A stretch of 64,000 bases of DNA from Sipunculus nudus (Eukaryota > Annelida > Sipuncula > Golfingiida > Sipunculidae), in the NCBI GenBank assembly GCA_026874595.1, contig CM049318.1, positions 14,778,241 to 14,842,240 on the forward strand, written 5' to 3'. Shown in pieces: positions 36,985 through 47,810 of this stretch. The position numbers and the translations under genes were made by a program. A model generated the notes under the pieces. That model was not told where the DNA came from, ran no database searches, and was given only the letters and a program-made list of their open reading frames with translations. Position 1 is the stretch's first letter, and each line of letters starts with the position of its first letter.

Positions 36985-37248
36985 ATCTCGGTTTGGAATA
37001 CGTGACAGGGCACACGCTTAGTGTCATTTAAATAATATCCTGGTGTCAGGTAACTTCCGCACCTGCGGGTCCTGGGTGTGTAATCATCCCCATTACTGAG
37101 TCATAGCATGGAGGAACTCGCCAAATTTTGCATTCGTTTGTGATACAAACGTTATACACGGCTGTGGGGCAAAGCCTTCCAATTATGCAGAGCGCTCACT
37201 CTGGATGGGGGCTGACCATGAAAAATCTCACCGCTCCTCGGCTGGGCC
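36985..37248 (-). repeat. Degraded tRNA-derived SINE body
   Basis: GTGACAGGGCACACGCTT, CACCTGCGGGTCCTGGGTG and ACCATGAAAAATCTCACCGC occur in the order of the SINE at 32.5 kb. The tRNA-like head is replaced by a short (TA)n at 37256-37273. Confidence 0.65.
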
Positions 37249-37680
37249 CCGGTCGATATATATATATATATATTTAACTTTTCTTGTTTAAACACTTTAT
37301 CATTTTATTTAAACACTGATTCAACAAAAAGATAAACATGAATTATGGTCATATTTCGCTCAAATTAGCTTGGTCACCGTTTTAAACAGATAGTCATTAT
37401 GTAATCCAGTGGTTTTTCATACTTGTATGTTCACTACACATTCGGGTCACGAGTAGTCAATATTTGAATTGTCTAAGTTAATTTGCATGGAATTTGAATT
37501 ATAAAATTATTGGCCGTTTTACCCACCTTCGATTTTATTACAATATGGGCCGTTTTACCCACTTGCGATTTTATTACAATATGGGCAGGGTGTGGTTATT
37601 ACAATATGGGCCGGTTATTACAATATGGGCCGTTATTTCATTTTGGGCCGGTTATTACATTATGGGTCGTAACACCCTCT

Positions 37681-38120
37681 ATATGCCTCACGTCTACTTC
37701 TTTGTTTGATTTCTCATATCGCATATTTTGCCATTCTTTGCTGATTTTTTTAAGGGGAGGAGGTTTCCTGTAGAATCATAGCTCAAATCATCTTTACTTC
37801 AAGAACAACAGTCCTCCCGAAAAGCATAGGATAAAAATTTGCGATATGCAGTCCCTACCAGCCCATTACAAAATTATATATCAAATAAAACCGTGGATGA
37901 TCCACGGGTGCATCTGGCCTTGTTTAATGTACAGTCCATGACTTAACTGTTTTAGTGTAGATTCAGAAAAGCATTAAGTATGTTCTGTTACAAGTCAAAT
38001 ACTGAAAAACAGGTAAAGGTGAAAATCTAGATACAGATACAATGATTTAAAACACAGGCATGAGAAAGAAAGCGTGAGATATATTGATTAAATATATTTC
38101 TGTATTAGATATTGTCATTC
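37681..38120. other. No gene or repeat recognised
   Basis: Nothing beyond a short purine-rich patch near 38065. Confidence 0.4.
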
Positions 38121-38124
38121 ATTC

Positions 38125-38720
38125 GCATGTCCTTTCATTCTACCTTAGTCAGAGAAAGGGTTTCTCAAGTTACCTACCTTAATCAGAGAGAGGGTTTATC
38201 GAGTCCCCTACCTTAGAGAAATAGATAATAAAGTGACTTACCTTATTAAAAGAAAGGTTTCTCCAGAAATGAAAGGGCTTACCACGTGACCTACCTTAGT
38301 CAGAGACAGTGCCTAAACGTGACCTACCTTAGTCAGAGACAGTGCTTACCACGTAACCTACCTTAGTCAGAGACAGTGCTTACCACGTAACCTACCTTAG
38401 TCAGAGACAGTGCTTACCACGTAACCTACCTTAGTCAGCGACAGTGCTTACCACGTAACCTACCTTAGTCAGAGACAGTGCTTACCACGTGACCTAGCTC
38501 AGTCAGAGACAGTGCTTATCAAAGGATCTACCTTAGTCAGAGAAAGGCTTATCGAGACATCTCAGTAAAATAAAGGGCTGATCAAGTGACCTACCTCAGT
38601 AAGAGAAAGGCCATATAAAGTGACCTACCATAGTCAGAGAAAAGGCTTATCATGTGAATTACCTTAGTCAGCGAAATAACTTGTCAGGTGACCTACCTTA
38701 GTCACAGAGGGGGTTTATCA
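38125..38720 (+). repeat. 34-bp minisatellite
   Basis: Units read CTACCTTAGTCAGAGACAGT then GCTTACCACGTAAC. Between 38300 and 38510 the period is an almost perfect 34 bp. Outside it units drift in length and sequence (for example AGAGAAAGGGTTTCTC), which suggests homogenisation in the middle and decay at the edges. Confidence 0.9.
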
Positions 38721-38739
38721 AATGTGTTCGTCTGCCTTG

Positions 38740-39420
38740 GGTTAAAATCACTCATATCTCTGCAGTGACTTGACTAATTCACCTGAAATTCAGCATGCGT
38801 ATACATCCTGGATAGCTTTTCTGATTTTATGACAGGTGGCGCCACCTACATTCACGTTTACGCTGCAGACATCCAAGCTCATATCTCGGGAACCGTTTGA
38901 CCGATTGGGCCAAAATTTTGCATGTGTATAGATCTCACATAGCTCTTTATCATACGCAAAACTGGTTGCGCCACCTGCAGCCATTTTTGCACAGCTCCTG
39001 TCTGTTTGTCTGCCATGGGATAAAATCACTCATATCTCGGCAGTGGTTTGACATATCTGCCTAAAATTTTGCAGGTTTATACATCCCCGACAGCTCTCTT
39101 GATTTTATGAGAGGTGGTGCCACCTGCATTCTAGTTTATGCAGCAGACATCCAAGCTCATATCTTGGGAACCGTTTGACCGATTGGGCCAAAGTTTTGCA
39201 TGTGTATAGTTCTCACATAGCTCTTTATCATACGCAAAACTGGTGGCGTCATCTGCAACCATTTTTGCTCAGCGTCTATCTGTTTGTTTGCCACGGGCTA
39301 AAATCACTCATATACATTTAGTGGTTTGACTTATCTGCCTTAAATTTTGCATATGTATACAACTTGGACGGCTTTCTGGATTTTGTGGTGGGGGGGGGGG
39401 GGGGGGGGGGGGGGCAACCT
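38740..39420 (+). repeat. 277-bp satellite, dimer of related 138-bp halves
   Basis: AAAATCACTCATATCTC recurs at 38744, 39022 and (changed) 39299. Each unit has two related halves, one with CTCATATCTCGGCAGTGGTT and one with CTCATATCTCGGGAACCGTT. Both continue to a TTTTGCA(T/G)GTGTAT segment and end in or near GGTGGCGCCACCTGCA. The third copy runs into a G25 tract. Confidence 0.8.
39390..39414. repeat. G25 homopolymer
   Basis: Twenty-five consecutive G at the point where the third satellite copy should carry its GGTGGCGCCACC motif. The tract may have grown from that motif, or may hide an assembly error. Confidence 0.9.
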
Positions 39421-39429
39421 ACATACACA

Positions 39430-40060
39430 ATTTGGCTGCAGACATCCATGCTAATATGCAACACTCTATTTCCCCTTGCCACTCAATCTATGCCTCACTT
39501 CACCCGTTCCACTCTGATTTAGGCGGATACACGTAGTCGCTTGTCGACTACCCGTATTCTAGTTGTTAAACGGGTTTTAACGAAACAAATTAAAAATCAC
39601 TTGCCCAATCTAAATGAAAGCACAGTCAGCAAAGCCGTGAAGAACATTGAGAGCTTCATCTTCAGACCGTTTAACAAGTAACTGTCGTATGACTCGTTAT
39701 CCCGTCGCAGATGTTAAACGATCACGTCAGTATCCCGTAATCTGACGAATTCTTCTCTGCTACATTTCGCTTATAAACCAACGACCTTCACAAATGTTCC
39801 GCTGCACCACCGGCATACTTCATCTTTCTTCCGGTGTTTTGGCTGCTGTAGTGAATAATGCTTCTCATCGCTGTCCATGCCCGGGTGTTTTCTGCAAAAC
39901 TGACTTCTGCTCTGACGTTTGTTTTAGCACAGCCAAAATATTTGGCTTTTCGGGAACTTAGATAATTATACAAGCTTACGATATCAGAGTGGATCGCTAT
40001 GGTATTCTATAATTATGTTTACATATACATGTATAACAATTTAACAACATTTATTTATCA
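39430..40060. other. No gene recognised
   Basis: A small hairpin (GTAGTCG, loop, CGACTAC) lies near 39534-39552. Nothing else is clear. Confidence 0.4.
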
Positions 40061-40061
40061 A

Positions 40062-41970
40062 TTTTAGCTCAGCTGACTGTAAGTCACCTGAGCTATAGCG
40101 ATCACTCTTTGTCTGTCGTCCGTCCGGCGGTCCGGCCATCCGGCCGTCTGTCCGTTAACAAGGCACAAATCGTAACCGCTGGACCTGGAATCTTCTTACT
40201 TTACATCCAGAGAGGTCCATGAAAAATCTCCTTGGAAACCTGGAATTAGGTCTCTGTTACCCATATCCTTTGAGCTATGGGGCCCCAAAGTAACCCCCAG
40301 AATAGTCAAAAATTTCATACAAAAACTTCAATATCTCATTAACTACATCTCTGATGGTCATGATTTTTGGCATACGTATTGATCATGAGATGTTCTATCA
40401 GTTTCTGCAGACTGGTGGCGCCACCTGTATTTTTTTATTTTTTTACGTATTGTTTTCTCTATTTTGAGACCTTTAAAATGTGAACATCTGTTAACAGGGC
40501 ACAAATCGTAAAGACTGGACCGAGAATCTTCATTCTTGACATTCTGAGAGGCCTATGAAAAGTCTCCATGGAAACCAGAAATTAGGTCTCTGTTACCCAT
40601 ATCCTTGGAGCTATGGGGCCCCAAAGTACCCCCCCAGAATAGTGAAAAAATTTCATACAAAAACTTCAATATCTTATTAACTACATCACTGATAGTCATG
40701 ATTTTTGGCATACATATTGATCATGAGATCTTTCAACAGTTTCTGCAGACTGGTGGCGCCACCTGTATTGTTTTTTATTTTTTTACGAATTGTTTTCTCT
40801 ATTTTTGAGACCTTTAAAATGTGAACATCTGTTAACAGGGCACAAATCCTAAAGACTGGACCTAGAATCTTCATTCTTGACATTCTGAGAGACCTATGAA
40901 AAGTCTCAATGGAAACCAGAAATTAGGTCTCTGTTACCCATATCCTTTTAGCTGTGGCACTCCAAAGTACAGCTGATAATAAAGGAAAATTTGATACAAA
41001 AGCTGAAGTATCTGAACAACTAATGCCGAGATCACTATAATTGTTTGCATGGATATTGATCATGAGATGTTTTATCAGTTTCTGCAGCCTGGTGGCACCA
41101 CATGTATTTGCTCGGGCTTTTTTCGAATTTTTTTCTCCATTTTTGAGACCTTTAAAGTTATGAACATCTGTTAACATGGCACAAATCATAACAACTGGAC
41201 CTAGCATCTTCATTCTTAACACACAGGGAGACCATTAAAATCCATGGAAACCTATAATTAGGTCTCTGTTACCCATATCCATTAAGCTGTATGGCTCCAA
41301 AATACCCCCCAGAATAATGAAAAATTTGATACAAAAACTCCAGTATCTCAATAACTACAACACTGATGGTCATGATTTTTGGCATACATATTGATCATGA
41401 CATGTTCCATCAGTTTCAGCAGACTGTGTGCGCCACCTCTATTTTTTTCAAATTTTTACGAATTATTTTCTCTATTTTAGACCTTTAAAGATGTGGTTAT
41501 CTGTCAACAGGGTACAAATTGTAACAACTCGACCTAGAATCTTCATTCTTGTCATGCAAGGAGGCCCATGAAAAGTGTCTGTGAAAACCTGAAATTAGGT
41601 ATCTGTTACCCATATTCTTCAAGCTATAGGACTCCAAAGTATCCCTCAGAATAATGGAAAATTTGATACAAAAGCTGAAGTATCTGAACAACTTATTCAG
41701 AGACCACCATGCTTCTTTGCATAGATATTGACCATTAAGAGTTTTTATTAGTTTCTGCAGACTGGTGGAGCCACCTGTATTTTTTTTAAAGTTTACGCAC
41801 TTTTTCTCTATTTTTGAGATATATTAATACAGACACAATCTCAGTCTGTTGGTTGCTGTTTGATGCTTCAGTTGAATGATTATATAATACCATTCAGATG
41901 AGAAAATTTCCTTTTGCAAATCTCTTACCAGTCAGCTGAGCGTCATGACCCATGGGTCACTTGTTTCCTT
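40062..41970 (+). mobile_element. Complete hairpin-head family element, GGCGCC core
   Basis: Best-preserved copy. The head TTTTAGCTCAGCTGACTGTA, AGTCACCTGAGCTATAGCGA, TCACTC (40062-40107) contains a near-perfect 29-nt hairpin at 40066-40094. A GTCCGTCC/GGCCGTC tract follows. Five tandem units of about 335-340 bp then start at AACAGGGCACAAATCGTAA (40156, 40493, 40834, 41172, 41508), each with the CTGGTGGCGCCACCTGTATT segment near its end. The tail is CAGTCAGCTGAGCGTCATGA then CCCATGGGTCACTTGTTT (41933-41970). No coding frame. The layout (fixed left part, variable tandem core, fixed right part with a palindrome) recalls pearl-like and Helitron-associated elements of molluscs. That link is inference. 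Confidence 0.8.
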
Positions 41971-42179
41971 TTAATGTAGTTCCTGGTGAAGGTTACCGCT
42001 ATCATTTATTAATGCATTCTTAAAAATCTTAATATGGGCCTATATCTTGATATCTGGCTTCTATGAGCTTGACATGACCCCCATGAACCTTTTATAAAAA
42101 AAGGCATGAAAACGCAAATTTCCCAGCACACAAACTGTTCTTTTGTTTATATCAATGTGTACACGAAATTAGGTGATGG

Positions 42180-42194
42180 AGGGGGGGGGGGGGC
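42180..42194. repeat. G homopolymer
   Basis: Run of about fourteen G. The surrounding 41980-42480 has no recognisable gene. Confidence 0.8.
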
Positions 42195-42489
42195 AATCCA
42201 AACCCATTCAACGGAAAGTCAGACTAACCAGCGTTTTACAAAGGATATTTTGCAACCAGTGACCTTTCAGTTTCTGTACATATGTGACCAACTCTCGTAG
42301 TTAACTTTTTTTCTTTTGATAGCCAACATTAGCGCATGTACTGTGTTTACTAACAGCAAATTCAAGATAAGGCGTTATAAACAATTCTTAACAGGAATGA
42401 CCTACAGTTCATTAGTGTGTAACCAGAGTAAGCAAGAAACCACACAGAGTCTACAGAAATTGTAGGCAAAAAATGTAGCTGGTTTTACT

Positions 42490-42725
42490 CTGTTTCCACA
42501 TCTGCTGGGCCTGCGTTACAGGGCGGTAACACACGCTTCCTCTGATTTATCAAACAGGTCCCTTCACTACCGCACCTGCTGGTCCTAGGTGTATAATCAT
42601 TCTCATTGTGTGGTCATAAACCCGCCTCCCGCTTTCGATGAGTGATACACAGCGACGGGGCACAGCCTTTCCATTAAACCTGCAGTGCTCCTGGGTATGG
42701 GCCGACCATGAGGGATCACTGTACT
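42490..42725 (-). repeat. Degraded tRNA-derived SINE body
   Basis: CAGGGCGGTAACACACGCTT, CTACCGCACCTGCTGGTCCT and TGCAGTGCTCCTGGGTATGG follow the body order of the SINE at 32.5 kb. The tRNA-like head is lost. Confidence 0.65.
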
Positions 42726-42784
42726 GAATCACTTGTTTTGTCAATCAAAAATACATCACACTTCCAGTATATATTCTAATATAT

Positions 42785-43420
42785 TTAAAATATAATAATA
42801 TAATAATAATAATAATAATTTATTTATATAGCGCTTCTTATAATGAAAACATAACATATCAAAAGCGCTTTACACATTAAATATTATCATAATATTTAAA
42901 ATCATAGGTGTGCAGCAGTAAAAAATAGTATGAATATCATTATAAATTGAAATAAGATCCTATCAACTTTAATCAACATGATATGATTTGTAGAATAAAA
43001 ATGTTTTAAGTCTGGATTTAAAAACATTAAGAGATTGACTGTTCTTCACAAATGTTGGTAATTCGTTCCACAAGCGGGGACCTGCATGTGCAAAAGATAA
43101 TAGTCTCACTTGCTCCAATTTAGCTTTAGGAACCGGCAATTTGTTATTACTCTGCGATCTAAAAGCTCTCCTATGTTCATATTCTAAAAGTGATCGCAAA
43201 TATACTGGGGCTGACCTATTGACACACTTATATAACACACTTTATAACTGATTCTTTCTCTAATTTTAAGCCAGTGAAGATCTTGAAGAACTGGAGAGAT
43301 TCTCTCATGCTTTCTAAGGCCACACACTGTACGAGCTGTTCTACGATAACAACAATTCTCTCCGTGTGTGTGACGTCCATGGGCTGGTAATTGATTTTGT
43401 TGATAAGGTCTTGCCCACAT
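42785..43420 (-). pseudogene. CR1/L2-like LINE, 3' end only
   Basis: Minus strand, two frames. Upstream (to 43420) KHERISPVLQDLHWLKIRER matches the C-terminal L-H-W-L-P motif region. Downstream (43238-42969) LRSLLEYEHRRAFRS, AGPRLWNELPTFVKN and FKSRLKTFLF match the last segment of the polyprotein. The 3' end carries AGCGCTATATAAATAAATTA then ATT repeats (42790-42830), and a GCGCTTTAC pair that is typical of these tails. The polymerase is missing, so this is a 5'-truncated insert. It is a different subfamily from the 26-kb copy, judging by the protein. Confidence 0.8.
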
Positions 43421-43570
43421 TCACTACAGATCCTTCAGTATCCAGCTTTGTATCATGATAAAAGATATCAGATTGACATCAGCGGTGATATCAAACTATA
43501 GACCCTAGTTTTATGCCTTTCTAATGTCGAGAACTGCAACGTGGACAAATGAAGATACATTTATTTGAGC

Positions 43571-44250
43571 TTTTTTTTAGCTCAGGTGACTAAAGCGATC
43601 ACCCATTGTCCTTCCTTAACAGGGCACAAATCGTAACCGTTAGACCTAGAAACTAACTATAAATCCAGGAAGGTCCTAGGCAAACGTCCTTGGAAACCTG
43701 AAATTGGTTCTTGGTGACTTTTAATGGCCGAAAACATGATTTTTAGCATCCAGACAGTCAGACTGGGCACAGGTTGTATCCGTTAGGCCTAGAATATTCT
43801 AACGTAATATTAGGTAGGTCCTAGGCAAATGTCTTTGTAAACATAAAATTAGGCCACTCTGACCTGTATTCTGCGACCTATAGGAAAGTCAGATGGGCTC
43901 CAATGGTATCTTTTAGGCCTAGAATCTTGTAACGCAACATCTATGTTCTGGAAAAAATCTCCTTGGAAACTTGGAACTAGGTCATAGGCTATATTTTGTG
44001 AGCTATGGGCCAACAATATGAATTTGAACACCCAGACAGACAGGGTTCGAATTGAAAGTCTCCTTTGAATTCTTAAACAAGGTCACTTTATTTTATAATA
44101 CATGTCAAATACAGTCAGGTAGGGCACAAACTGTAAACATAAGCTTTAGAATCTTCTTACACGACATCCGTGTAGATCTTGGGCAAATCCCATCAGATGG
44201 GTTCAATTTGTATGCATTTGGCGTCATGACCCATAGGCCACTTGTTTAAA
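43571..44250 (+). mobile_element. Hairpin-head family element with FN-type 150-bp core
   Basis: Short head (TTTTTAGCTCAGGTGACTAA, AGCGATCACCC), then AACAGGGCACAAATCGTAAC and about four units with GGCCTAGAATCTTCTAACG, CAAATGTCTTTGTAAACAT and GGGCACAAACTGT. Ends GCGTCATGACCCATAGGCCA then CTTGTTT. Unlike the 40-kb copy it lacks the GGCGCC segment, and its units are like those at 13.3-14.3 kb. Confidence 0.7.
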
Positions 44251-44850
44251 TGCCTCATTGCCTCCAGGTCTGCTGTTACTTAAACAAAGCCATACCAACT
44301 GTGAGGTATGAATGTATGCTTTAAACCACATGAATCTTATGCTAACTGAAAATATTCCATTGTAACGTGTCTCCCACAGGTTTAAAGTTGTCACTTAAGT
44401 CACGTAAGGCACAGGAAATTACGGCAGTTAACATGCAGATGGGATTTACACATTTGTGTATTCTTCACTCATTGTCAAAAGTTAAGATTGCTAGTTGGTT
44501 GCAGCGTTATCGAGGTAATATTATGCATGGCCACTGCCAGATTGCAGTGCTGTTTTCCCGTATGACTTGAGTAACAAATTAAAGGAGAAGCTAACATTCC
44601 ATTATATATACCTTTTGAGCAAGCTTGCACCACTTTGATATGATAGGGTGTTACCATACAATTCTCTTTATATAATATATATACATAGTTTCGCCCCCTG
44701 AATTCAACCACAGTTAAACCTTGTGCAATTGATTTTAGGATATATTATTATTCATGCTGTCCATGAAACAACGTTTAGAAACTGATCCATTAATTCATGT
44801 ATATACATGATTATATGTACATATACACATACATATATATATACATATAT

Positions 44851-44862
<12 letters not shown>
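44251..44862. other. No gene recognised
   Basis: No exon or tandem unit apart from ACATAT runs leading into the microsatellite. Confidence 0.4.

Positions 44863-44940
<78 letters not shown>
44863..44940. repeat. (AT)n microsatellite, 78 bp
   Basis: Uninterrupted AT dinucleotides preceded by a degenerate ACATAT tract from about 44815. Open frames through it on both strands are artefacts. Confidence 0.95.
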
Positions 44941-44942
<2 letters not shown>

Positions 44943-45245
44943 TCAAATCTGTTACTGATTGTAAATCTAAACTCAAAAGTCAGGAATACTATAGATACAG
45001 CTATTCGTGCCCCTGTCACTGACAATTTTTCCGCAATACTTTAAAATATATTTGATTTGATTGATATTATTCTAGCTATATATATGCTTAGATATGGGTG
45101 AGGGAATGAAGGTTATTTAAATGAGGCAATATCCGCTATTATGAGGACGACCTTCTCTTTGAATAAGTCAATGTTTGTGAAATTTAAACAAAACACTGGA
45201 TATCTCAAAAGGGGGAAGGAATATTTTCACATTCAGCTTGCACAA

Positions 45246-45770
45246 AGACAAAGTACATCTGACTATGACCAGGTACATCTGACTATGACCAGGTATATCT
45301 AACTACGGCCAGGTATACATCTGACTATGACCAGGTATATCTATCTACGGCCAGGTATACATCTGACTATGACCAGGTATATCTAACTACGGCCAGGTAT
45401 ACATCTGACTATGACCAGGTATATCTAACTACGGCCAGGTATACATCTGACTATGACCAGGTATATCTAACTACGGCCAGGTATACATCTGACTATGACC
45501 AGGTATATCTAACTACGGCCAGGTATACATCTGACTATGACCAGGTGCACCTAAATATATGTATAATCATGTACATCTAACTATGACAAGGTACGTCTAA
45601 CTATGACCAGGTACATCTTACTATGACAAGGTGCATCTAACTACGGTCAGGTACATCTAACTACGGCCAGGTAAATGTAACTACGACCAGGTATATCTAC
45701 CTACGGCCAGGTATGCATCTACCTACGGCCAGGTTCATCTAACTACGAATAGGTTTATCTGCCTACGAAC
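45246..45770 (+). repeat. Bipartite 42-bp minisatellite (22 + 20 bp halves)
   Basis: Alternating halves CCAGGTATACATCTGACTAT-GA and CCAGGTATATCTAACTACGG repeat about six times with almost no change (45300-45545). Simpler single-half units (AGGTACATCTAACTATGAC) flank both sides. The two-step pattern suggests a 20-22 bp array that later expanded as a dimer. Confidence 0.9.
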
Positions 45771-46619
45771 AACAATATGGTACATTCAACTACCATATGG
45801 TTTAAACATCTGATTACGAACAGGCTCAAGTAAACTCCGCAGAGTCTGACCCGGGCTTTATCTGTTCTGTCCCTGGTCGTGCCTACCATAAGCGCCAACA
45901 TAACATTATATATTGCTCGTACAGGGATAGCGGGGTGGTGGTACTACAAACCTTGTCATCAAGCATGGTTTAACCTCCTTCATGGCGACAATAGAAAAGA
46001 CCTAACATGGGAAATAGAAAAAAAGTTACCCTTAATAACAAAAAAAAGGCTTCCAAATTTTCGACTTGTAGCATTTTCTTCACCATATGTTTTCAGGTGA
46101 TAGTAATGTTTAAAATGTCCTCTCATTCCCACGACACTTATTCACCACGTCTTGGATGTTGCCCCCCCCCCCCCGCCCAACTACGCCACCCCTCTCTTAT
46201 GGTCCCTATCCACCCCTGACAGTGATAACCGAGTTATAATATAAAACCTTTTAAAAGAGCGGATGCCTGCATTGAAGTGCATTCGACCAAAGAAGTATGC
46301 TAAAGACACCTGGTTGCCCAGGCAGTGAATATGTTAAACGCAACTTTGATAACACAATGTGACACACATCACAGCACAAGTGCTATACGCTCTGTATAGT
46401 CAGTACCGTACATAAGCATGCTGTTTGGTGGTTAGTGTTGTATACATCTGTGCTCGCGAGTCCTGTATTATTGAGTCCAATGTAAAAAGTTAATTTAAAG
46501 AAATGCCCGAATAAGGAAGTATTATGGCTGTTTATCTACGTATCCTGGGGTTTATCTACGTATCCAGGTTGACGGAAAGGGATTCCAGACGTCTCTCAGA
46601 TCAGCAGTACGCATCCAGG
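45771..46619. other. No gene recognised; C tract at 46163
   Basis: A C-rich stretch (46163-46195) with CCAACTACGCCACCCCT resembles an inverse end of the GGGGCGTAGCC repeat type. Nothing else seen. Confidence 0.4.
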
Positions 46620-46930
46620 TAGGTGACATATCTACTTGTTAGCTTAGTAGGTAAAATATGTACTTGTTATGTCTAGTAGGTAAAATGTGTACTCGTAAAG
46701 TCTAGTAAATTATAAATGTACTCGTGAAGTCTAGTAGGTAATGTGTACTTGTTAGGTCTAGTAGCTGAATTGTGTACTTGTTCAGTCCCGTAGATAAAAT
46801 ATGTACTTGTTATGTCTAGTAGGTAAAATGTGTACTTGTAAAGTCTAGTAATAAAAATATGTACCAGTGAAATCTAGTAGGTAATGTGTGCTTGATAAGT
46901 CCCGTAGATAAGATATGTTCTTGTTAATTG
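46620..46930 (+). repeat. Minisatellite, about 29 bp unit
   Basis: About ten imperfect units of AAAATGTGTACTTGTTA then GTCTAGTAGGT. Some units read AGTCCCGTAGAT. Confidence 0.8.
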
Positions 46931-47453
46931 CACGGGCACAATCCCTCGAGAAAAACTTTTTGCAGAATTAAATCCGCGTCCATTCATCAGGTGAATATGT
47001 CGTTAACACTCATATGTGCAGTGTCCGCATGAATTAAAGACAGTTTTCCCCATCTGACGCCTTGCGTCTTGTGCCCACCCTGCCTGTCCAGTGGGTCACA
47101 CGAAGGTTTGATATAAAACATTGAAGTTAACTAGCTTACTTCCTCTTACATACAAACTGTTACTGCCTGACTATCAAAGTACAATATATGCTAACGGTAC
47201 AGATCCTGAACTGGTGAGAAAATATTCACATAAATCATGCATCAGTTTAGCTGCCTCGGTACATGTTTCTCAATGAGGCTACCTTTCCGAACAAGCAGAA
47301 GTCCGCTAGAATCACACCTATATGTAACGGTCAAGGACCCAGAGAAATATTAATAACTTCTATATCGGCTTTTTTTTCTGTTCTTCTTCATATCACATGC
47401 ATATTCCAAAAGGTTCTCTATGGTCAAATTTACTCCACTAAAGCATGACTTCT
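46931..47453. other. No gene or repeat recognised
   Basis: Nothing supported in this stretch. Confidence 0.4.
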
Positions 47454-47810
47454 GTGGCTCAGGGGTAGAGCGCAGGACTCAAAGCCGGGAGATCGTGAGT
47501 TCGAATCTCAGCCGAGGCGGTAAGATTTTTCACGGTCGGCCCCCACCCAGGGTGAGTGCTCTGCAGGCTTAATAGGAAGGCCGTGCCCAAGGGCTGTGTT
47601 TCACTCAAAAAACGAGTGCGACTTTCGGTTGTATGACCCAGCAATGGGTACGATTACGCACCCAGGGCCCTTAGGTGCAGTAGTCACCGGGCCTGGTTAA
47701 CGCCAGGATATAAAATGAGAGGAAGCGTGTGATATGGCCCTGTCACGTAGTCCGAAACCGAAATGGAAGTCTGCAGATGTACATTTATGTGGTTAAGTAA
47801 GCATTAAAAA
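47454..47810 (+). repeat. Full-length tRNA-derived SINE
   Basis: Head TGGCTCAGGGGTAGAGCGCA (A box, 47455-47474) and B box GTTCGAATC (47499-47507), so it could be a Pol III promoter. The body includes TTTCACGGTCGGCCCCCACC and GGCCCTGTCACGTAGTCCGA. The 3' end GGTTAAGTAAGCATTAAAAA matches the copy at 32.5 kb. The head does not fold into a clean tRNA, so it is not annotated as a tRNA gene. Confidence 0.85.

Larger units (their letters stand above)
35646..37673. mobile_element. 2.0-kb element with long terminal inverted repeats built from a 17-bp tandem motif
   Basis: Left end GTTACTATACCCAGAATGTA and, read inverted, right end GTTACGACCCATAATGTAAT, both continuing AATAACCGGCCCA. Each arm is about 180-260 bp of imperfect units GGCCCATATTGTAATAA. 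The left arm runs 35646-35910 and the right arm, inverted, 37505-37673. The element is flanked by a perfect 7-bp direct repeat ACCCTCT (35639-35645 and 37674-37680), a likely target-site duplication. The interior holds decayed copies of the motif (36110-36260), an (AT)n tract, a G tract and a SINE fragment, with no transposase frame. A non-autonomous DNA transposon is the best reading. The superfamily is not identified. Confidence 0.65.

Noticed and set aside
38300-38510. Regular 34-bp repeats resembling a CRISPR array
   Set aside because: The units are head to tail with no unique spacers, and the genome is eukaryotic. It is a minisatellite.
44752-45025. Open frames of Ile-Tyr repeats on both strands (also at 9.4, 21.6, 36.4 and 56.9 kb)
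   Set aside because: They are translations of (AT)n microsatellites.
45300-45545. Alternating 22/20-bp repeats resembling repeat-spacer structure
   Set aside because: Both halves repeat, so there are no distinct spacers.
47454-47525. A functional tRNA gene
   Set aside because: A and B boxes are present but the anticodon stem does not pair cleanly and a SINE body follows directly.
47459-47644. 61-codon minus-strand frame
   Set aside because: It is the antisense of the SINE body; such frames recur wherever the SINE does.
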